Shown piece after piece: positions 1 to 11,000 of a DNA stretch of 21,759 bases. Position numbers and translations under genes: made by a program. Positions within the stretch are counted from its first letter, which is position 1; each line of letters opens with the position of its first letter. The stretch is taken from positions 1 through 21,759 of the forward strand of contig RXOD01004476.1 in assembly GCA_005223375.1 (NCBI GenBank), in the 5' to 3' direction. The notes beneath the pieces were generated by a model. That model did not search any database and was not told where the DNA came from. It saw only the letters and a program-made list of their open reading frames with translations. This DNA is from Amoebophrya sp. AT5.2 (Eukaryota > Sar > Dinophyceae > Syndiniales > Amoebophryaceae).

Positions 1-1
1 G

Positions 2-1167
2 GTCGAGCCGCTTTCGCGGCTGTCTTCGAAAGGCAGCGGAGGCTCGAGCAGCTCTGCGTCGCGGGGGTTCAAGTCGAATGCAGAACTCATCAAGAAACGC
101 GCTGCGGCCACTGCGAAACGATCCCCGGCGAAAGTTGTTGGAGGCGTAACAGGGAGCGGTGCGGTATCTAGACCGAGCGCAAGCGGAACGTCGACGCCTC
201 GCGGATCCACGGCTGGGATAGCCGTGAACAAGAACTCGTCGTCGCCGGGAGACGGTGGTAAGCACGACACGAAAGCCGAAACGACTTCGCAAGGAGGCGG
301 TGCGGCGAGTGAGACCGATGGCGGCGCTGTATCGTCGAGTCCGTCGAAGCAGAGCGTGGCCCTAGAACAGCCTACCCCGAGCAAGCGCCACAAGCCAAAA
401 TCGGCCGCGGAGCGTGCTCGAGAGCAGCGTGAATTGGAGGCAAAGGAAAAGGCGGCGCGCGAGGCGGAGGAAGCGACTCGACCACCGAAACCGGCGGAAG
501 ATATCGGACAAGCGATAACAAAATCTGGGAGTGTGGCAAAAGCCGCGACCGAGAGCAAAGTGCTGCGACAGCAGCTGTCGGAGGTTCTCCATGTTTCCGG
601 TTTGGACGATATATTTTTGTTTCCGTACTACAACTATATGCACCCTACCCTCATGGTCACGGTCGTACGTAACCTCCTCTCGATGTTGTCAACATCATCC
701 CCTAGGTACTCTACCAGGAGGAGATGAGTCTGCTCGAGGAGCTGCTGCACGGGCATTCTTCTGAGCTCACGATACATCCGACGCTCGATGCGCGCAACGT
801 GCCTGGCGGCTGCGACTTCTATCTCACGCCCTCCAATCCGATCATCTTGCGGGCGGAGGTGCCGAAAGGCCTGCGTTGCGTGGTGCATTTCGGCGTCCTC
901 GAAACGCACCTGTATGGATTGCGGCTGATGGCGTTGCAGGTGCAGAATGAAATCGGCGGTGGCGCTGGAGACAAGGGTGAAAAGTTTTCGAGCGGAAAGG
1001 CGAAAACGAAGAACAAAGCTAAGGCGGACGCTGCGTCGAAGAACAACGACATGGCGATCTCCTTGTTATTTCTGGAGCCCGACGAAGCAGACCAAGCGCT
1101 GCGAGAAATTGAGGAAGAACTGGAAATTCAAATACAAGTGATACCGAATGAATTGCTGCCGTCGTAA
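2..1167 (+). CDS. 3' part of an unrecognised low-complexity protein, 2 exons (partial at 5' end)
   Basis: The frame is open from base 2, so the true start lies upstream of the window. The first visible exon (2 to about 583) encodes a Ser/Gly/Ala/Lys-rich disordered region followed by a charged helix (SAAERAREQRELEAKEKAAR). The second exon (706-1167) encodes a more folded segment (LYQEEMSLLEELLHGHSSEL, then GGCDFYLTPSNPIILRAEVP), a Lys-rich linker and an acidic C-terminus ending at TAA 1165-1167. The exons are joined by an inferred intron at 584-705, giving at least 347 residues. A donor at 665 is also phase-compatible and would keep 27 extra hydrophobic residues encoded by AT-rich DNA. I do not recognise a family. 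The coding call rests on frame length, composition and the matched splice phases. Confidence 0.6.
584..705 (+). other. Inferred intron (122 nt) in the first gene
   Basis: Exon 1 ends GAG (581-583) before GTTCTC, and CCCCTAG ends at 705 before GTA CTC TAC. Both sides are phase 0. The interval is T-rich (ATATATTTTTG) unlike the flanking exons, and its length matches the other introns here. The alternative donor GTACGT at 665 gives a 41-nt intron and has a better donor consensus, so the 5' boundary is uncertain. Confidence 0.5.
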
Positions 1168-1691
1168 TCGTAGACGGGCACAACAGTGAGAGTAAGAGAT
1201 GCAGTGAGGTACGCCGCGAAGTGTTGGCAGAGAAATTCATTGCAACAGTAAACTAAATGGTCGGACGAGTTTTGGCTTCAACCAAGTGAGAAAACATCGC
1301 GACAAAAACCGGCCGAACAAAGCAAAACGCTGCAACCGTAGGCGACATATTGCAATCAATAGTGTGTGTCGACGCTGTTTGTGCGCTTTTCAAAGTTGTT
1401 TTCGAGAGAGCAAAGGAAGCTATCGATCGCGCTTGCCTTGCGGGGCAAATGAGAGATCGCTGAGAGTTTTCGCAGCCCGCAAATTTTGCCCTGGTTTTCC
1501 ACGTACTGGCACGATGCGCGTGATTGAAAAATGCAAAAATAACGCAAATTCAAATAATAGTAATTGCGACAAGCCAGGCTAGTTCAAGTAGTAGTTGCAC
1601 GCGTAACGCGTCGTTTTTTGTTGAAGCAGTTTCTTTTGTATAATCAATCAATCTACTTATAATCCCTGTACAGAACAAGAGCAAGACTAAA
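1168..1691 (+). other. Intergenic spacer with candidate 3' splice/trans-splice acceptor
   Basis: This 524-nt stretch has no convincing gene; the open frames in it are short and compositionally unlike the neighbours. It contains ACGCGT twice at 1599-1611 and a pyrimidine-containing tract ending CCTGTACAG at 1673, 18 nt before the next ATG, which could be a 5'-UTR or spliced-leader acceptor. Confidence 0.35.
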
Positions 1692-4443
1692 ATGATGGAT
1701 CTGAAGAGCGCACTGGGCGTGCTCGGGCTGTCTCCCGAAGAGTGCAATGAAACTGCCATTCGGCACAACTGGCGGCTGCGCGCACGGCACTGCCATCCGG
1801 ACAAGAATCCAGGGCTCGAAGAGGACTTCGCGCAGCTGCAGACGGCCCTCGAGCTGGTTCTCAAAGCGCTCCAGAATGGCCTAGTTGGAGCCGCGGCGGC
1901 GCTGGCGGGCGCCCCGGGTCCGGTACAAGCTCAAAGAAATCGCACAGCGGGCGCGACCGACCGGCATGGAGCAGACGTTGTGCAGGATGAAATTGCAGCT
2001 CCTGCTTCGACTAAGCCCATGCGCGAGTCGGAACGACTGGATAAGTTCGCGTTTGGCACGCAGTTCGGGTCCGACAAAATCGACTTCCGGTATTTCCAGC
2101 CTGCCCCGATAGACTTGCTGCTGGCCGGTCTCACTCGGTCGAGAACGGGTTCCTTCGCCGGGGCGCAGTTGCAGGATAAGGGGGAAAGAAGTAGCGATCC
2201 CCACCTCCAACTCGAAGGACTCAGCGGCGACTGCGCGCTCGCACAGCGCGGGGAACACGCCGACACCATGCTCGCAATCGCCACGCAGCAGCTCCAGCTC
2301 GAAATTGCACAGAACAACGGGGCTTTCGACCTCTCCACCAGCGCGAATTTCCAGATGGTGTGGCGCTGCAAGAAGTGCGATCCCGCTTCGTCCACCTGCT
2401 GCAGATTGAAGCCGAAAAAAGCGCTGTGCATCTGCGGTCACAAGCTGTGCGACCACGTCTTCTCGAAGAATGGTACGATCGGAAACGGATTTCGGAGCAA
2501 GAAGGGCCCCTGTCGCGCGTTCAAGTATCACGTGCAGCAGGGCGCGTGGGAGGTGCGGTGCGCCTGCAAGCACAAGCGCGTGGACCACAAACCACACATG
2601 CTCCCGGACGGCAAGACGCAGGTCTTTACCTGCTGCGGGCACGTGCCGGGGCAGCGAAATAAGAAGTGCGGCTGCAAGGACTTTGAAGCGAGCTGGGTGT
2701 GCAACTGCGGACACTCCTGGGCAGACCACGAGACGGTGCTGTGCTACGTCGGGGGCTACGGGAGCCTGAGCAAGGCGCTGTTCGGCCGCGAGTGGGTGAG
2801 CGGTGGGCTCCGGGTGGAGTGCGTGGAGATCGCGGAACAAGCGCGAGACAAGTGGGCCGGGCAAGCGGCGGAGCAAGTAGCGATGGGAGTGCTGAGCGGA
2901 GAGGAGGCGAAAAAAAAGGCGGGGCGGTTCACGGAGCGGTAAGTATAGCTGTACGACTCACGTTAAAGTGTCGCTGGCGAACGTCAAAAACGTCAGGGTT
3001 CTTGTCTGATCAAAAATTCCCAATGAACTACAGGCTGAAAATCTCTCGCGTGGCCGAGGCGCGCATGCAAGAGGCCGTGGACGACCTTGGTACGCAACTC
3101 GAGGCGCCGCCGAAGCAAATGAAGGTCGTGTTTCCGAAGCAGGGGATAGCGTTTCGCTCCAAACCACAGTTCGACGACCGGACGCCGAAGGTGGCGAAAG
3201 TAGGGGAGGTGTTTTCTGGTCGAGTGTATTCGACCTGGTTTAAGGTGACGGATACTGGGGATCTCGAGGATCTCTTCCTTCCTCTCTATTCCAAAGACGG
3301 CAAGCACACGATTCTCGAAGAAGTGCCCTCGTTCGGAGCCACTCTCCAGAGGTCAGTGCAGAACGCAGAGTATGAAGCACTTGAAGAGGAAGTTGTGGAG
3401 GAGATTCCAGACGAGGAAGATGAAAGTTTTGGCGAGACGCATGGCGGAGCACGGGGCGGAGTAGAGCATCGCCAAGAAGTGCAAGTCGTGGATTTACGGA
3501 AATCCAGTGACCAGCACCGGCCTGTGAGTACAGCGGGCTCGAGTCGCAGCACCGACGAGCAGCTGCGGTCGACTTCGACCGGAGCGGGCGCCTTCTCGCA
3601 AAAAATCTCATTCGCCTCCTACTTCGAGCGCAACGCAAAGCTGTTTTCAGATACCATCCCCCTCGAAGGAGCCGTGGCTGAAAAAGGACAGGCAAGTGAT
3701 TGACTATGATGTCATACTTGTCATTGGTTTAGACTCACTGCGATTTGCATGATTTTCGTTTTCGATCAATCTGTCTTTTTTTCGTCGTAGTAAGTAAGTA
3801 CATTCATTCTAACACTAACGTACAGCCCTCTGTATCTCAGGACACCGCGTTGTCGGAACGTCGCGGAACGCCAGAGAATGGAACGCAACGCGCTTGCACT
3901 GAGATGCCTTATGGCGGCCGCCGCGATCACGCAGAGCAGCCTGTCCGTCCATCTCCTGTAAATAAAACCAGCGCGCAGGAGCCTCGCCTGAATCTGTTGA
4001 AGCGCAAGATCGGGCGACCACGGGCCGAACCTCCGCCGCGGCAGCCGATGCGAACGTTCCAGGCAGCTGAAGAGCAGGCCCGCGCGCAACTGTGGCGGCC
4101 GTTGAGTGTTGCAGAGGTGTCGTCGGTCGATGTGAACGGGGACGACGGCTTCGGCGATGTGATTTTTGACGAGACGGAGCCGGAAGCCGAACAGGTGGAG
4201 GACGAAGTCCACCTTCAGAAGCTGAAAGCAAACATCCTGAAGGTGTTTCCGCCATCTTCCGAAGCGATGTCTCCTGGCGACGAGGACCCGGGGTTTATGC
4301 AGCTGATGGGAAGTCAGTCTCGGTCTACGACGACCTCCGCTAGAACAGCGGGCGAGTGCGCTGACCACGACAGGGTGTCGGAAGCTAAAGCGCCAATCGC
4401 GAGACTCACCCTCTTGAAAAGAAAGCTGCGAGCGAAGGCGTGA
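1692..4443 (+). CDS. J-domain + FAM221-like zinc-binding protein with long C-terminal extension, 3 exons
   Basis: Inferred exons are 1692-2938, 3034-3691 and 3826-4443, giving about 840 aa. Residues 1 to about 60 are a DnaJ (J) domain with HPDK at 35-38 (HCHPDKNPGLEEDFAQLQ), the signature that stimulates Hsp70 ATPase activity. Residues about 224-350 are Cys/His-rich and match the FAM221 pattern: CICGHKLCDH, then GPCRAFKYH, VRCACKHKRVDH, CGCKDFEASWVCNCGHSW and ADHET. FAM221 proteins are poorly understood; I associate them with ciliated eukaryotes. The extension is acidic in its middle (EEEVVEEIPDEEDE) and carries two copies of an LxLLKRK motif in exon 3. The start is the first of two adjacent ATGs. 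The exons could instead be separate genes (an in-frame ATG sits at 3023), but both junctions are phase-matched at donor-like stops. J-domain and FAM221 assignments are strong; the fused role is inference. Confidence 0.75.
2939..3033 (+). other. Inferred intron (95 nt, GTAAGT...CAG)
   Basis: The first exon's frame reaches TAA only inside a consensus GTAAGT donor at 2939-2944. Two nucleotides of a codon (CG) are left; the acceptor AACTACAG ends at 3033 and the next exon supplies G, restoring an Arg codon and opening a long frame (LKISRVAEARMQEAVDDL). Phase match plus consensus sites make this well supported. Confidence 0.8.
3692..3825 (+). other. Inferred GC-AG intron (134 nt) with tandem acceptors
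   Basis: Exon 2 ends GGA CAG at 3691, followed by GCAAGT, a good donor apart from GC in place of GT. The intron is T-rich, has a CACTAAC branch-point-like sequence at 3813-3819 and ends GTACAG at 3825. A second phase-0 CAG at 3838-3840 could be used, dropping five residues (PSVSQ). Without removal the frame stops at 3701-3703. Confidence 0.65.
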
Positions 4444-4805
4444 GGCAGCGACGTAAGCAGGAGGAGGCCTACTGAAACCGTGGCAGTGGCTCCTTTTTTG
4501 AAAAGATACGCAGTGAGCATGTAAAAAGCACTTTGTTTGGAACTGCTAGCTTACGCCACCCTGTGCCCGGGAACGGCCTACCATAAACCATAACTGCCGA
4601 ACTTTTTTTGTGCATCGCAATCGCTTCCGAGTCCCGAAGCAAATCGGAGAGCAAGAAGTACTGGCGGCGGCGATGCCTGGCGCGCTCGAGGTTTTGTGCT
4701 GGAAGCCTTTACTTTCGTTCGAAACAAAATTATGCTCGCTTTCGCTCACATTGTCACCGGCATTGATCGTGGCGCTCATTTTTTTTTGTTCGAGGATCTT
4801 GTCTT

Positions 4806-4831
4806 GAAGATCGTGATCGTGCACGATCTTC
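4806..4831 (+). repeat. Perfect 10-bp inverted repeat with 6-nt loop
   Basis: GAAGATCGTG at 4806-4815 is the exact reverse complement of CACGATCTTC at 4822-4831, with loop ATCGTG. It lies in spacer just after a run of T residues. It could be an RNA processing hairpin, a protein-binding palindrome or chance; no function can be assigned from sequence alone. Confidence 0.75.
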
Positions 4832-5000
4832 GTAGCTGGGTGGTTAACTAAGTATCGGGCTCCAACGGCAACGTCTCATTATCCGTAGTTTCTTCGCAGG
4901 GAGAGGGAACACGCATCGCTACAGTGGAAAAAAGCCGCTTAATTTTTCACATTCAGTCATAGTCGAAACAGATTCATCGAAACTAAACACGAGCACGACT

Positions 5001-5022
5001 GCTTTTTTCTATAATTTTTCAG
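5001..5022 (+). promoter_or_regulatory. Candidate 3' splice or spliced-leader trans-splice acceptor
   Basis: A pyrimidine-rich tract (GCTTTTTTCTATAATTTTTC) is followed by AG at 5021-5022, one base before ATG 5024. The frame has a stop (TAA 5012-5014) within the tract, so coding cannot extend through it. It is either a trans-splice acceptor or the end of a 5' intron whose upstream exon I cannot identify. Confidence 0.5.
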
Positions 5023-5023
5023 A

Positions 5024-8000
5024 ATGGTGATGCAGGAAGGGGACTGCTATTTGTACCACGACGGTACGTCCTTGCTCTTCGTGGGGGTTCACAGAAGCGA
5101 AAAGAAAAGTCCCCTGGGTCGATGCTTCGCGCACGAGGCGAGGCGAGACGACGCCACCGAAGCGCTCCCGAAAGGGGGGCCAGAAGTAGTGCCTCCAGGC
5201 CAAGGAGCGGCATGGAGTGCGTTCTATTTGAAGGGGGCCGATCCGCTAAAATGCTTGCCAATATCGAAGTACTGCGTGCACTCCAAGGACCTCGCGAAGC
5301 GTATCCGCGCAGCTCTAGGCGACAGCCTTGGGCCGGGCCTCCCGAACTTGGACCGTTCCAAATTTCGCGACGGAGCAGACGGCGCGACGTTGACAGGCAG
5401 CTTCGTTGACGGCTCCGCTGGCACGCCTGTGACCATGGACATGCATGCGGATGCGCAGTCGCCGAGCCTCAGCGTCACGAGCGTGTCGCGGATCGATAAG
5501 GAGCAGGAGCAGGGTGGCTGCGACACAACAGTAGACGAGCTGGTAGGCAGCATGACCCCTGCGGGGTCCGCATCTGCTACGGTTGTAGACAGAGACGAGT
5601 GCGGAGGAGGTTCCCGCACAGGACTCGGCAGCCGCCCTCCGGCAGGAGGCGCAGCAGGTTCCTCCAGCTCCGCCTATGCCGGTTCGTCGTCTTTCCGCGG
5701 ATTTGTCCGGGGAAAAATCGCGAGCGCGGAAGACGTCGAAAAAACGACCCCGAAGCAGACGCAGGCCTTCGAGGAGTCTTTTCGCAGCCACCCGAAATTT
5801 GACCCGAATAAGGCCGGGACGAAGCGGGACGGGATGAAAATTTTCACGGCCAGGCTGAACTTGACGACGCAGGCGAAGAAATCGGGCCCCGTAGCTGTCG
5901 ACCCGATAATCGCGCTGGCAATTTCTGCGACAGGTTCGCGGCCGACTACCGAAAAGCATCTGCCCGCGATTTTCGGGGCAGATCGATTCCTAAGAGCAGA
6001 AATGGTGGGTCCGGGGACGACGGCGGGGGCGGAGTTTGATTGGATTCCGGACCAGTTGCAGCTCCTCGGGCGGCAGTGGGTTCCGCTGTGCTTGGAGACG
6101 GACGCCAAAGATGCTGTATGGAAGGACGTTGATTTGGACGTGACTGCATGCAGTTTTACGACCACTACCGCTGGCAGCTCGGTTTCCGGCGTTTCGTCAG
6201 GCTCTACATCAGCGGGGGGAAAGACTAGCACAGTAAGGATGTGGTGGTTCGCGGCGGGCGAGCTCGGTGGTGGAGGCGCCAGCGGCGACGGCAGCGGCAG
6301 CACAGCAGGAGGAATTTGCCCGTACTCGCTTTCCGACGTCCTCTCCTATATGACGGGCGGACAGGAGGACGAGGTGGAGAGGATCCGGGCTGCGGGGTCG
6401 CTCGACAAACGCATCAAGAAGATTCTTATGAGCACCGTGATTCCGACGGTTGAAGTCCCACCAGACTGCATCAAACCCATTGACGACCTGAAAAACCGCG
6501 GCGGCTACCTTCAAACTGAGGGGGCCTCGATTATGGGAGAGGGGTTGGCGAGAAAAATTTCGCATGCCGCCGGCTACGACTACATCCCAGGCGCGATCCA
6601 GGGGCGCTTCAAGGTCGGCCTAGCGAAGGGCACGTGGGTGGTGAACAAGGACCCCGCCGATTTTAGTTTGTACATCGCGAAGGACATGGGCAAGTGCGCC
6701 ATCACGTCGGAAGTCCTGAACCGCGCGACCCCCCGCGAGCGCACTTTCGAACTCAAGACCCATCCAGGGATGGCTCCGGAGTTTTCCGAGCCTCGAACGG
6801 ACGGTATAAGCAGGGAGGTCATCGCACTTCTCGAGCACCACATTGAGCCGCAGAACCAGGGAAAGTTCGTGGACACTCTGCGGAAGATGCAGTGGGAGGA
6901 AGTTGAACGCGTATGCAATTTGTGCAGGGACGAGAAAAAAATCGAAGAACTTGTCCGCGCGGATTCGGCAAGGTACCAAAAACCGTGGAAGGTGCACTTG
7001 TTGTCCGTTTGCCGGAGGTTTTTGGAGGCGGGATTCGATTTCTCCGACCCACCAGTGCTGCAGGGATTGATGGCTGAGTACATCACGTCCACAAAACTAT
7101 ATGGGCTATTGCGCGAAGGTCCGGGCGTGGTACGGGCCTACTCTCAGGCGTCGTATACGGCGTACATCGAGCCCGACTGGTCCCGGAAGCTGAGGGAGGG
7201 AGAGGTCTGCTTCAATCGGGTAGCGCCTCGCGGGAGAAGTGGCAGCACTGGCGTCAGCTCGCCTTCGGGGTTTGACGTTAGTGGTAGCCCCGGCACATCC
7301 GTCGCGATCTATCGCCCGCCTGGCACTCTGCCGACCGACATAATTGTAAGGAAGCTACTGCCGGAGATTGTTGGGAGTGGGTATCATACCGAGAACGTGC
7401 TCTCGTGCTCGTGTGACGCAGAAGCGCAGGGTCCTTGCGACGCGGAAGCGCTGGCCGGAGACTTGGACGGGGACAAGTCCACCTTTACGATGGACCCACG
7501 ACTGACAAACTTGCTCCCGGCAACGCTGAAGCAGCCGAGTGAGGCTGTTCTGGGAAGGATGATAGAGGTGCTGTCTTTTTGATTGCATTCAACAGGTACG
7601 CCCCGGCGCGTTGCTGGTCTAAGTGATGTTTTATGTTTGTAATGTAGCTCTCAACTGAGTTCTTGATAGCGAAGACGTGTTTGATTTGGATTGCTCGCTC
7701 TTACTGAAACCAGGTAGATAAAATTTTGGAAGATGGAGGTGGCTGCGAAATCGACAGTCCGGCGCCACATCCTGAGTCTAGCCGCGCGCTCTTGCAGGAG
7801 ATACGCCGCAAATCAGCCGACGCCAAGAAGATGGGCTTCCTCTATGTGGAATGGCTGCGCGAGGCGGATAAGAATGGTCTCGGCACTGAGAAGGCCATGG
7901 CGCTGGCCAAGCTCTATAAGGCGAGTCTCGACAGCAAACTGACTCCCGCGAAGGAGAAGCGCGCGAGGGCTGCTGCTGGCCTGGGTAAAGCGCCGCGTCC

Positions 8001-11000
8001 GTTGATGGTCCCGAGCTACTACCGCGCGAGCAAGTACAAAGCAGTTGTCCCGAGCACGTCTTATGCGAGCAGCCGGGCTTGCGGGGAGTTGTTCAAGCGG
8101 GCGCGCGAAATTCACGACAACAAAGGCGAACTTTTGTACCCTCGGATGCTGCAGCACGGCTCGTTTTCGGGTGGAGCAAGCGTTACTACTCGAGAACTTC
8201 TAAGCAACTACGACGCGCCGGCCGGTCACGGGTCTCACACTACAAAAGCGAAGGAGGTGCTGCAGGTCTACGAGGGCCTCTACGCGGACATGTATAAGAA
8301 AGTCGAGGGCTTGGAAAATGCTGCCGAGCTTGATATGGTCGAAGCAAAAGCCGAAAGATGTCTCCCCACCGATTTTGCACAACAAAAAAACAATCCCGCA
8401 CTGGTATACGCGATGCTGGTGCAGGCGTGCGGTAGGTTTCGGAGCTCGATCGAGCGAAAGGCCACACGAAGCATCTATCCGCGACTGGTCTCCGCGCCGT
8501 TCGTTGCATTGTTTTATTATTTTTGGGAGCCGCTTGCTGCCCTGCGGAAACCACAACTAGCCGCGGCGAAGGCGAACAGAGAAAGCCAAAGAGCGGAAGC
8601 GGCCGAGACCGGCCGCCATCGTGCACCGGCATCGTCTGGTGACGCAGTGGGGACTACAGCTCCTCTGGCTTCGGATTCGTACCAGTCCGCCTACACTTTC
8701 GGCGGCCCCATCGAGGTCAACCACGGCCAGCCCATGTTTCAGCTGGTTTCTCGTTCCGACGTACGCGCCAATAAGGGTGATGCCAAAGGCGCCGACCGGT
8801 TCGACACACACGTGATGCGCAGCCTCAAACCCTTCACGCAGACCGACCTATCGCATCGCGACATTTACGCGTCCGTGCCGTGTCCGAATTGCACACGTCC
8901 ACAGCAAATCACCATCGAAGCGGCGCGCGACGTGCCCGGGGAGCTGCAGGGTCTAGAAGATGCGGAAGAAGTGGAAAGGGCGGGGCAGAGTGACCACCAG
9001 CGAGCCAAAACTGCAAAGCCAAACTGCATTGCCGCAACCATCTGGGGAACGGCGCCCGACTACGTGCTCGGGGCGTTGGTACTTGGGCGTTCGTTGCGGG
9101 AGGAGCACGAGCGGGAGGTAGCAGACGGAAGAATAAGGCTCGTCCTGCTGGTCGAACGGAACGTGCCAGAGGAGCACAAGAAGCAGCTGCGGACCGTCTG
9201 GCAGGAGCTTTACGAGTTCGACCATCTCACCGCCTGCGACAAGCTCGGCGCGAAGACTCCCCGTTTCAAGTATGTCTTCTCGAAGTTTCACTGCCTCTCG
9301 GCGCATTTCGCGGAGTCGTTCGCCAAGGTGCTGCATTTGGATCTGGACATGGTTTGTGTCGGCTCGCTCACCGGTCTCTTCGAGCTGCAGACGCCCGCCG
9401 CGATGCGGCGCGGTCCGGTGGCGCATTACCGCCACGGCGAAAAAATCGACGCTCGCTGGTGGTATTACGTCCAGGCGCCGGATCTGGGGGTGAAGAGCTT
9501 CCACAAAAACTGGGGCCAATCCGGCGGTATTAATGCGGGCGCGATGCTGTTCACCCCATCCCAGAAGCTTTTCGAGAACATCGGCCGCGACATCGCGGAC
9601 GACTACCACCCGGCGCACGTCGAAGGGAACGCTGTCGAGCAGGACTTCATCTCACGCTATTTTTCCGACAGCTGGCACCACATGGACTGCGTGCACAACT
9701 TTCAGCTCCACCAGCTGTACAACGGCTTGCAGCCGCACACGGTGAACAGCTTTGGCGGGCGGGCGAAAAAGAGCTGGGAAGACCTGAAAGTAGTGCACTT
9801 CTCGGGGGAGAAGGAACTGAAGCCATGGGACTTGGTGCTGCGGGGCGAGACTGAGCTCACGGAGGGGACCTTGAAGGAAATTTTGCGGGCTTTCGAGGGT
9901 TACTGGTTGTGGGACCAGCTCGACGCGGCGCGCTTCCGGCTGCGTTTCCAGAAGGACCCGGAGCACTTCCACTACTTGCTAGACTACGGCGACGGCGGCG
10001 GTTTCGCAGCCGAGGGCGAAGCAGATGCTGGGGGCGACAGCGATGGCGAAATCACAGACGGCGAGCAGGCTCAGGCGGCGCCCGCGAAGCGCGTGCCGGT
10101 CGGTTTTCTGCGCAAGGTGCGAGACGACGGCCCCAACACTACTGCGGCGGACGATGGCGATGGCTCTTTGATCGAATTCGGCGGCCAATCCTTCAAGCGT
10201 TACCCACTGCTAGACGCGATCGCGCCGGACGCTACAAAGAAGGCGCGGGAGATCGTGCGCCAGTCACATGAAGTCTGGCTGCAGCATTGCAGAGAGCTGT
10301 TCAAAAAGAATCCAGCTCTGAAAACACACTACTTGGGGGCGAAAGCGTGTGCCAAAATCTCTCTTGGTGGAAAGCAGTTCGACGGCGCGACGGCGGTTCG
10401 AAACTACATCGCAGGCATCGAGGACGCGGCCATGGCGAATATCCGCACGCAGCTGGAAAAGCAGGTCCGTGGCGTCGCAGACGCAGCACGAACGCCAGTA
10501 GAGCTTCCGGACTGTGTGGTCGAGCTTCCCTCGGAGGCCGAGGCTTTCTTCAGGGACTTGCTCGAGTTCCATCCCGACGCGGCGGAAAAGTTGGAGAACC
10601 TTCGCCAAGTTGCGTATGGCGTGCACCCGGACCACACGGAAGGCAAGTATGCGTTTCTCGTTCTCAAAAACTCCGACGCGCGCGACTCCTTCAGCTTCCG
10701 GAAGTGCATTGACGGCCTTCCGCTGGTGAAAAATGCGAAGAAGGGACCTCCCCGGGAGTTGGCGCTGACGGAGATGACGCAGAGCGCAGCGGAACAGGAG
10801 CAAGGAGATAAAGCGCGGACGGCGGTCGTTGACAAGCTGGCGCGGCGGACCTCCATCGCAGTGGGTCGGACTGCGGCTCTTGGTGCCTTCTTCGTTTTCG
10901 GCGATGGAGAAGATACTGCGCTGCAAACCCGTGCAGACTTGTGCGCAGTGCTCTTCCGGCCAGCACCCTCGAAAGCAGCGGCGGCAACGAGCGGACGGCC

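Larger units (their letters stand above)
4444..5023 (+). other. Intergenic spacer with hairpin and pyrimidine tract before the polymerase gene
   Basis: These 580 nt have no convincing gene. They contain T-runs (4493-4499, 4600-4608, 4780-4788), a 10-bp hairpin at 4806-4831 and a pyrimidine-AG tract directly before ATG 5024. Confidence 0.4.

Noticed and set aside
1269..1286. GTTTTGGCTTCAACCAAG, resembling part of the dinoflagellate spliced leader
   Set aside because: Only a partial match with an insertion, lacking the leader's 5' half and a downstream donor; not enough to call an SL gene.
1286..1582. 98-codon open frame with a GTG start in the first spacer
   Set aside because: Arg/Cys/Asn-rich noise-like translation, no ATG start, no homology recognised.
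1881..2876. 331-codon minus-strand open frame opposite the J-domain/FAM221 gene
   Set aside because: Antisense shadow of a clearly conserved plus-strand protein; its translation has no recognisable domain.
5024..7582. Viral RNA polymerase or endogenous viral element
   Set aside because: The DLDGD motif and flanking blocks are of the cellular eukaryotic RDR type (two-barrel family), not the GDD palm type of RNA viruses.
7568..7595. A 28-nt mini-intron (GTGCTG...CAACAG) in the polymerase gene
   Set aside because: Removing it leads to a stop (TAA) after eight codons; the 146-nt intron restores RDR-like sequence instead.
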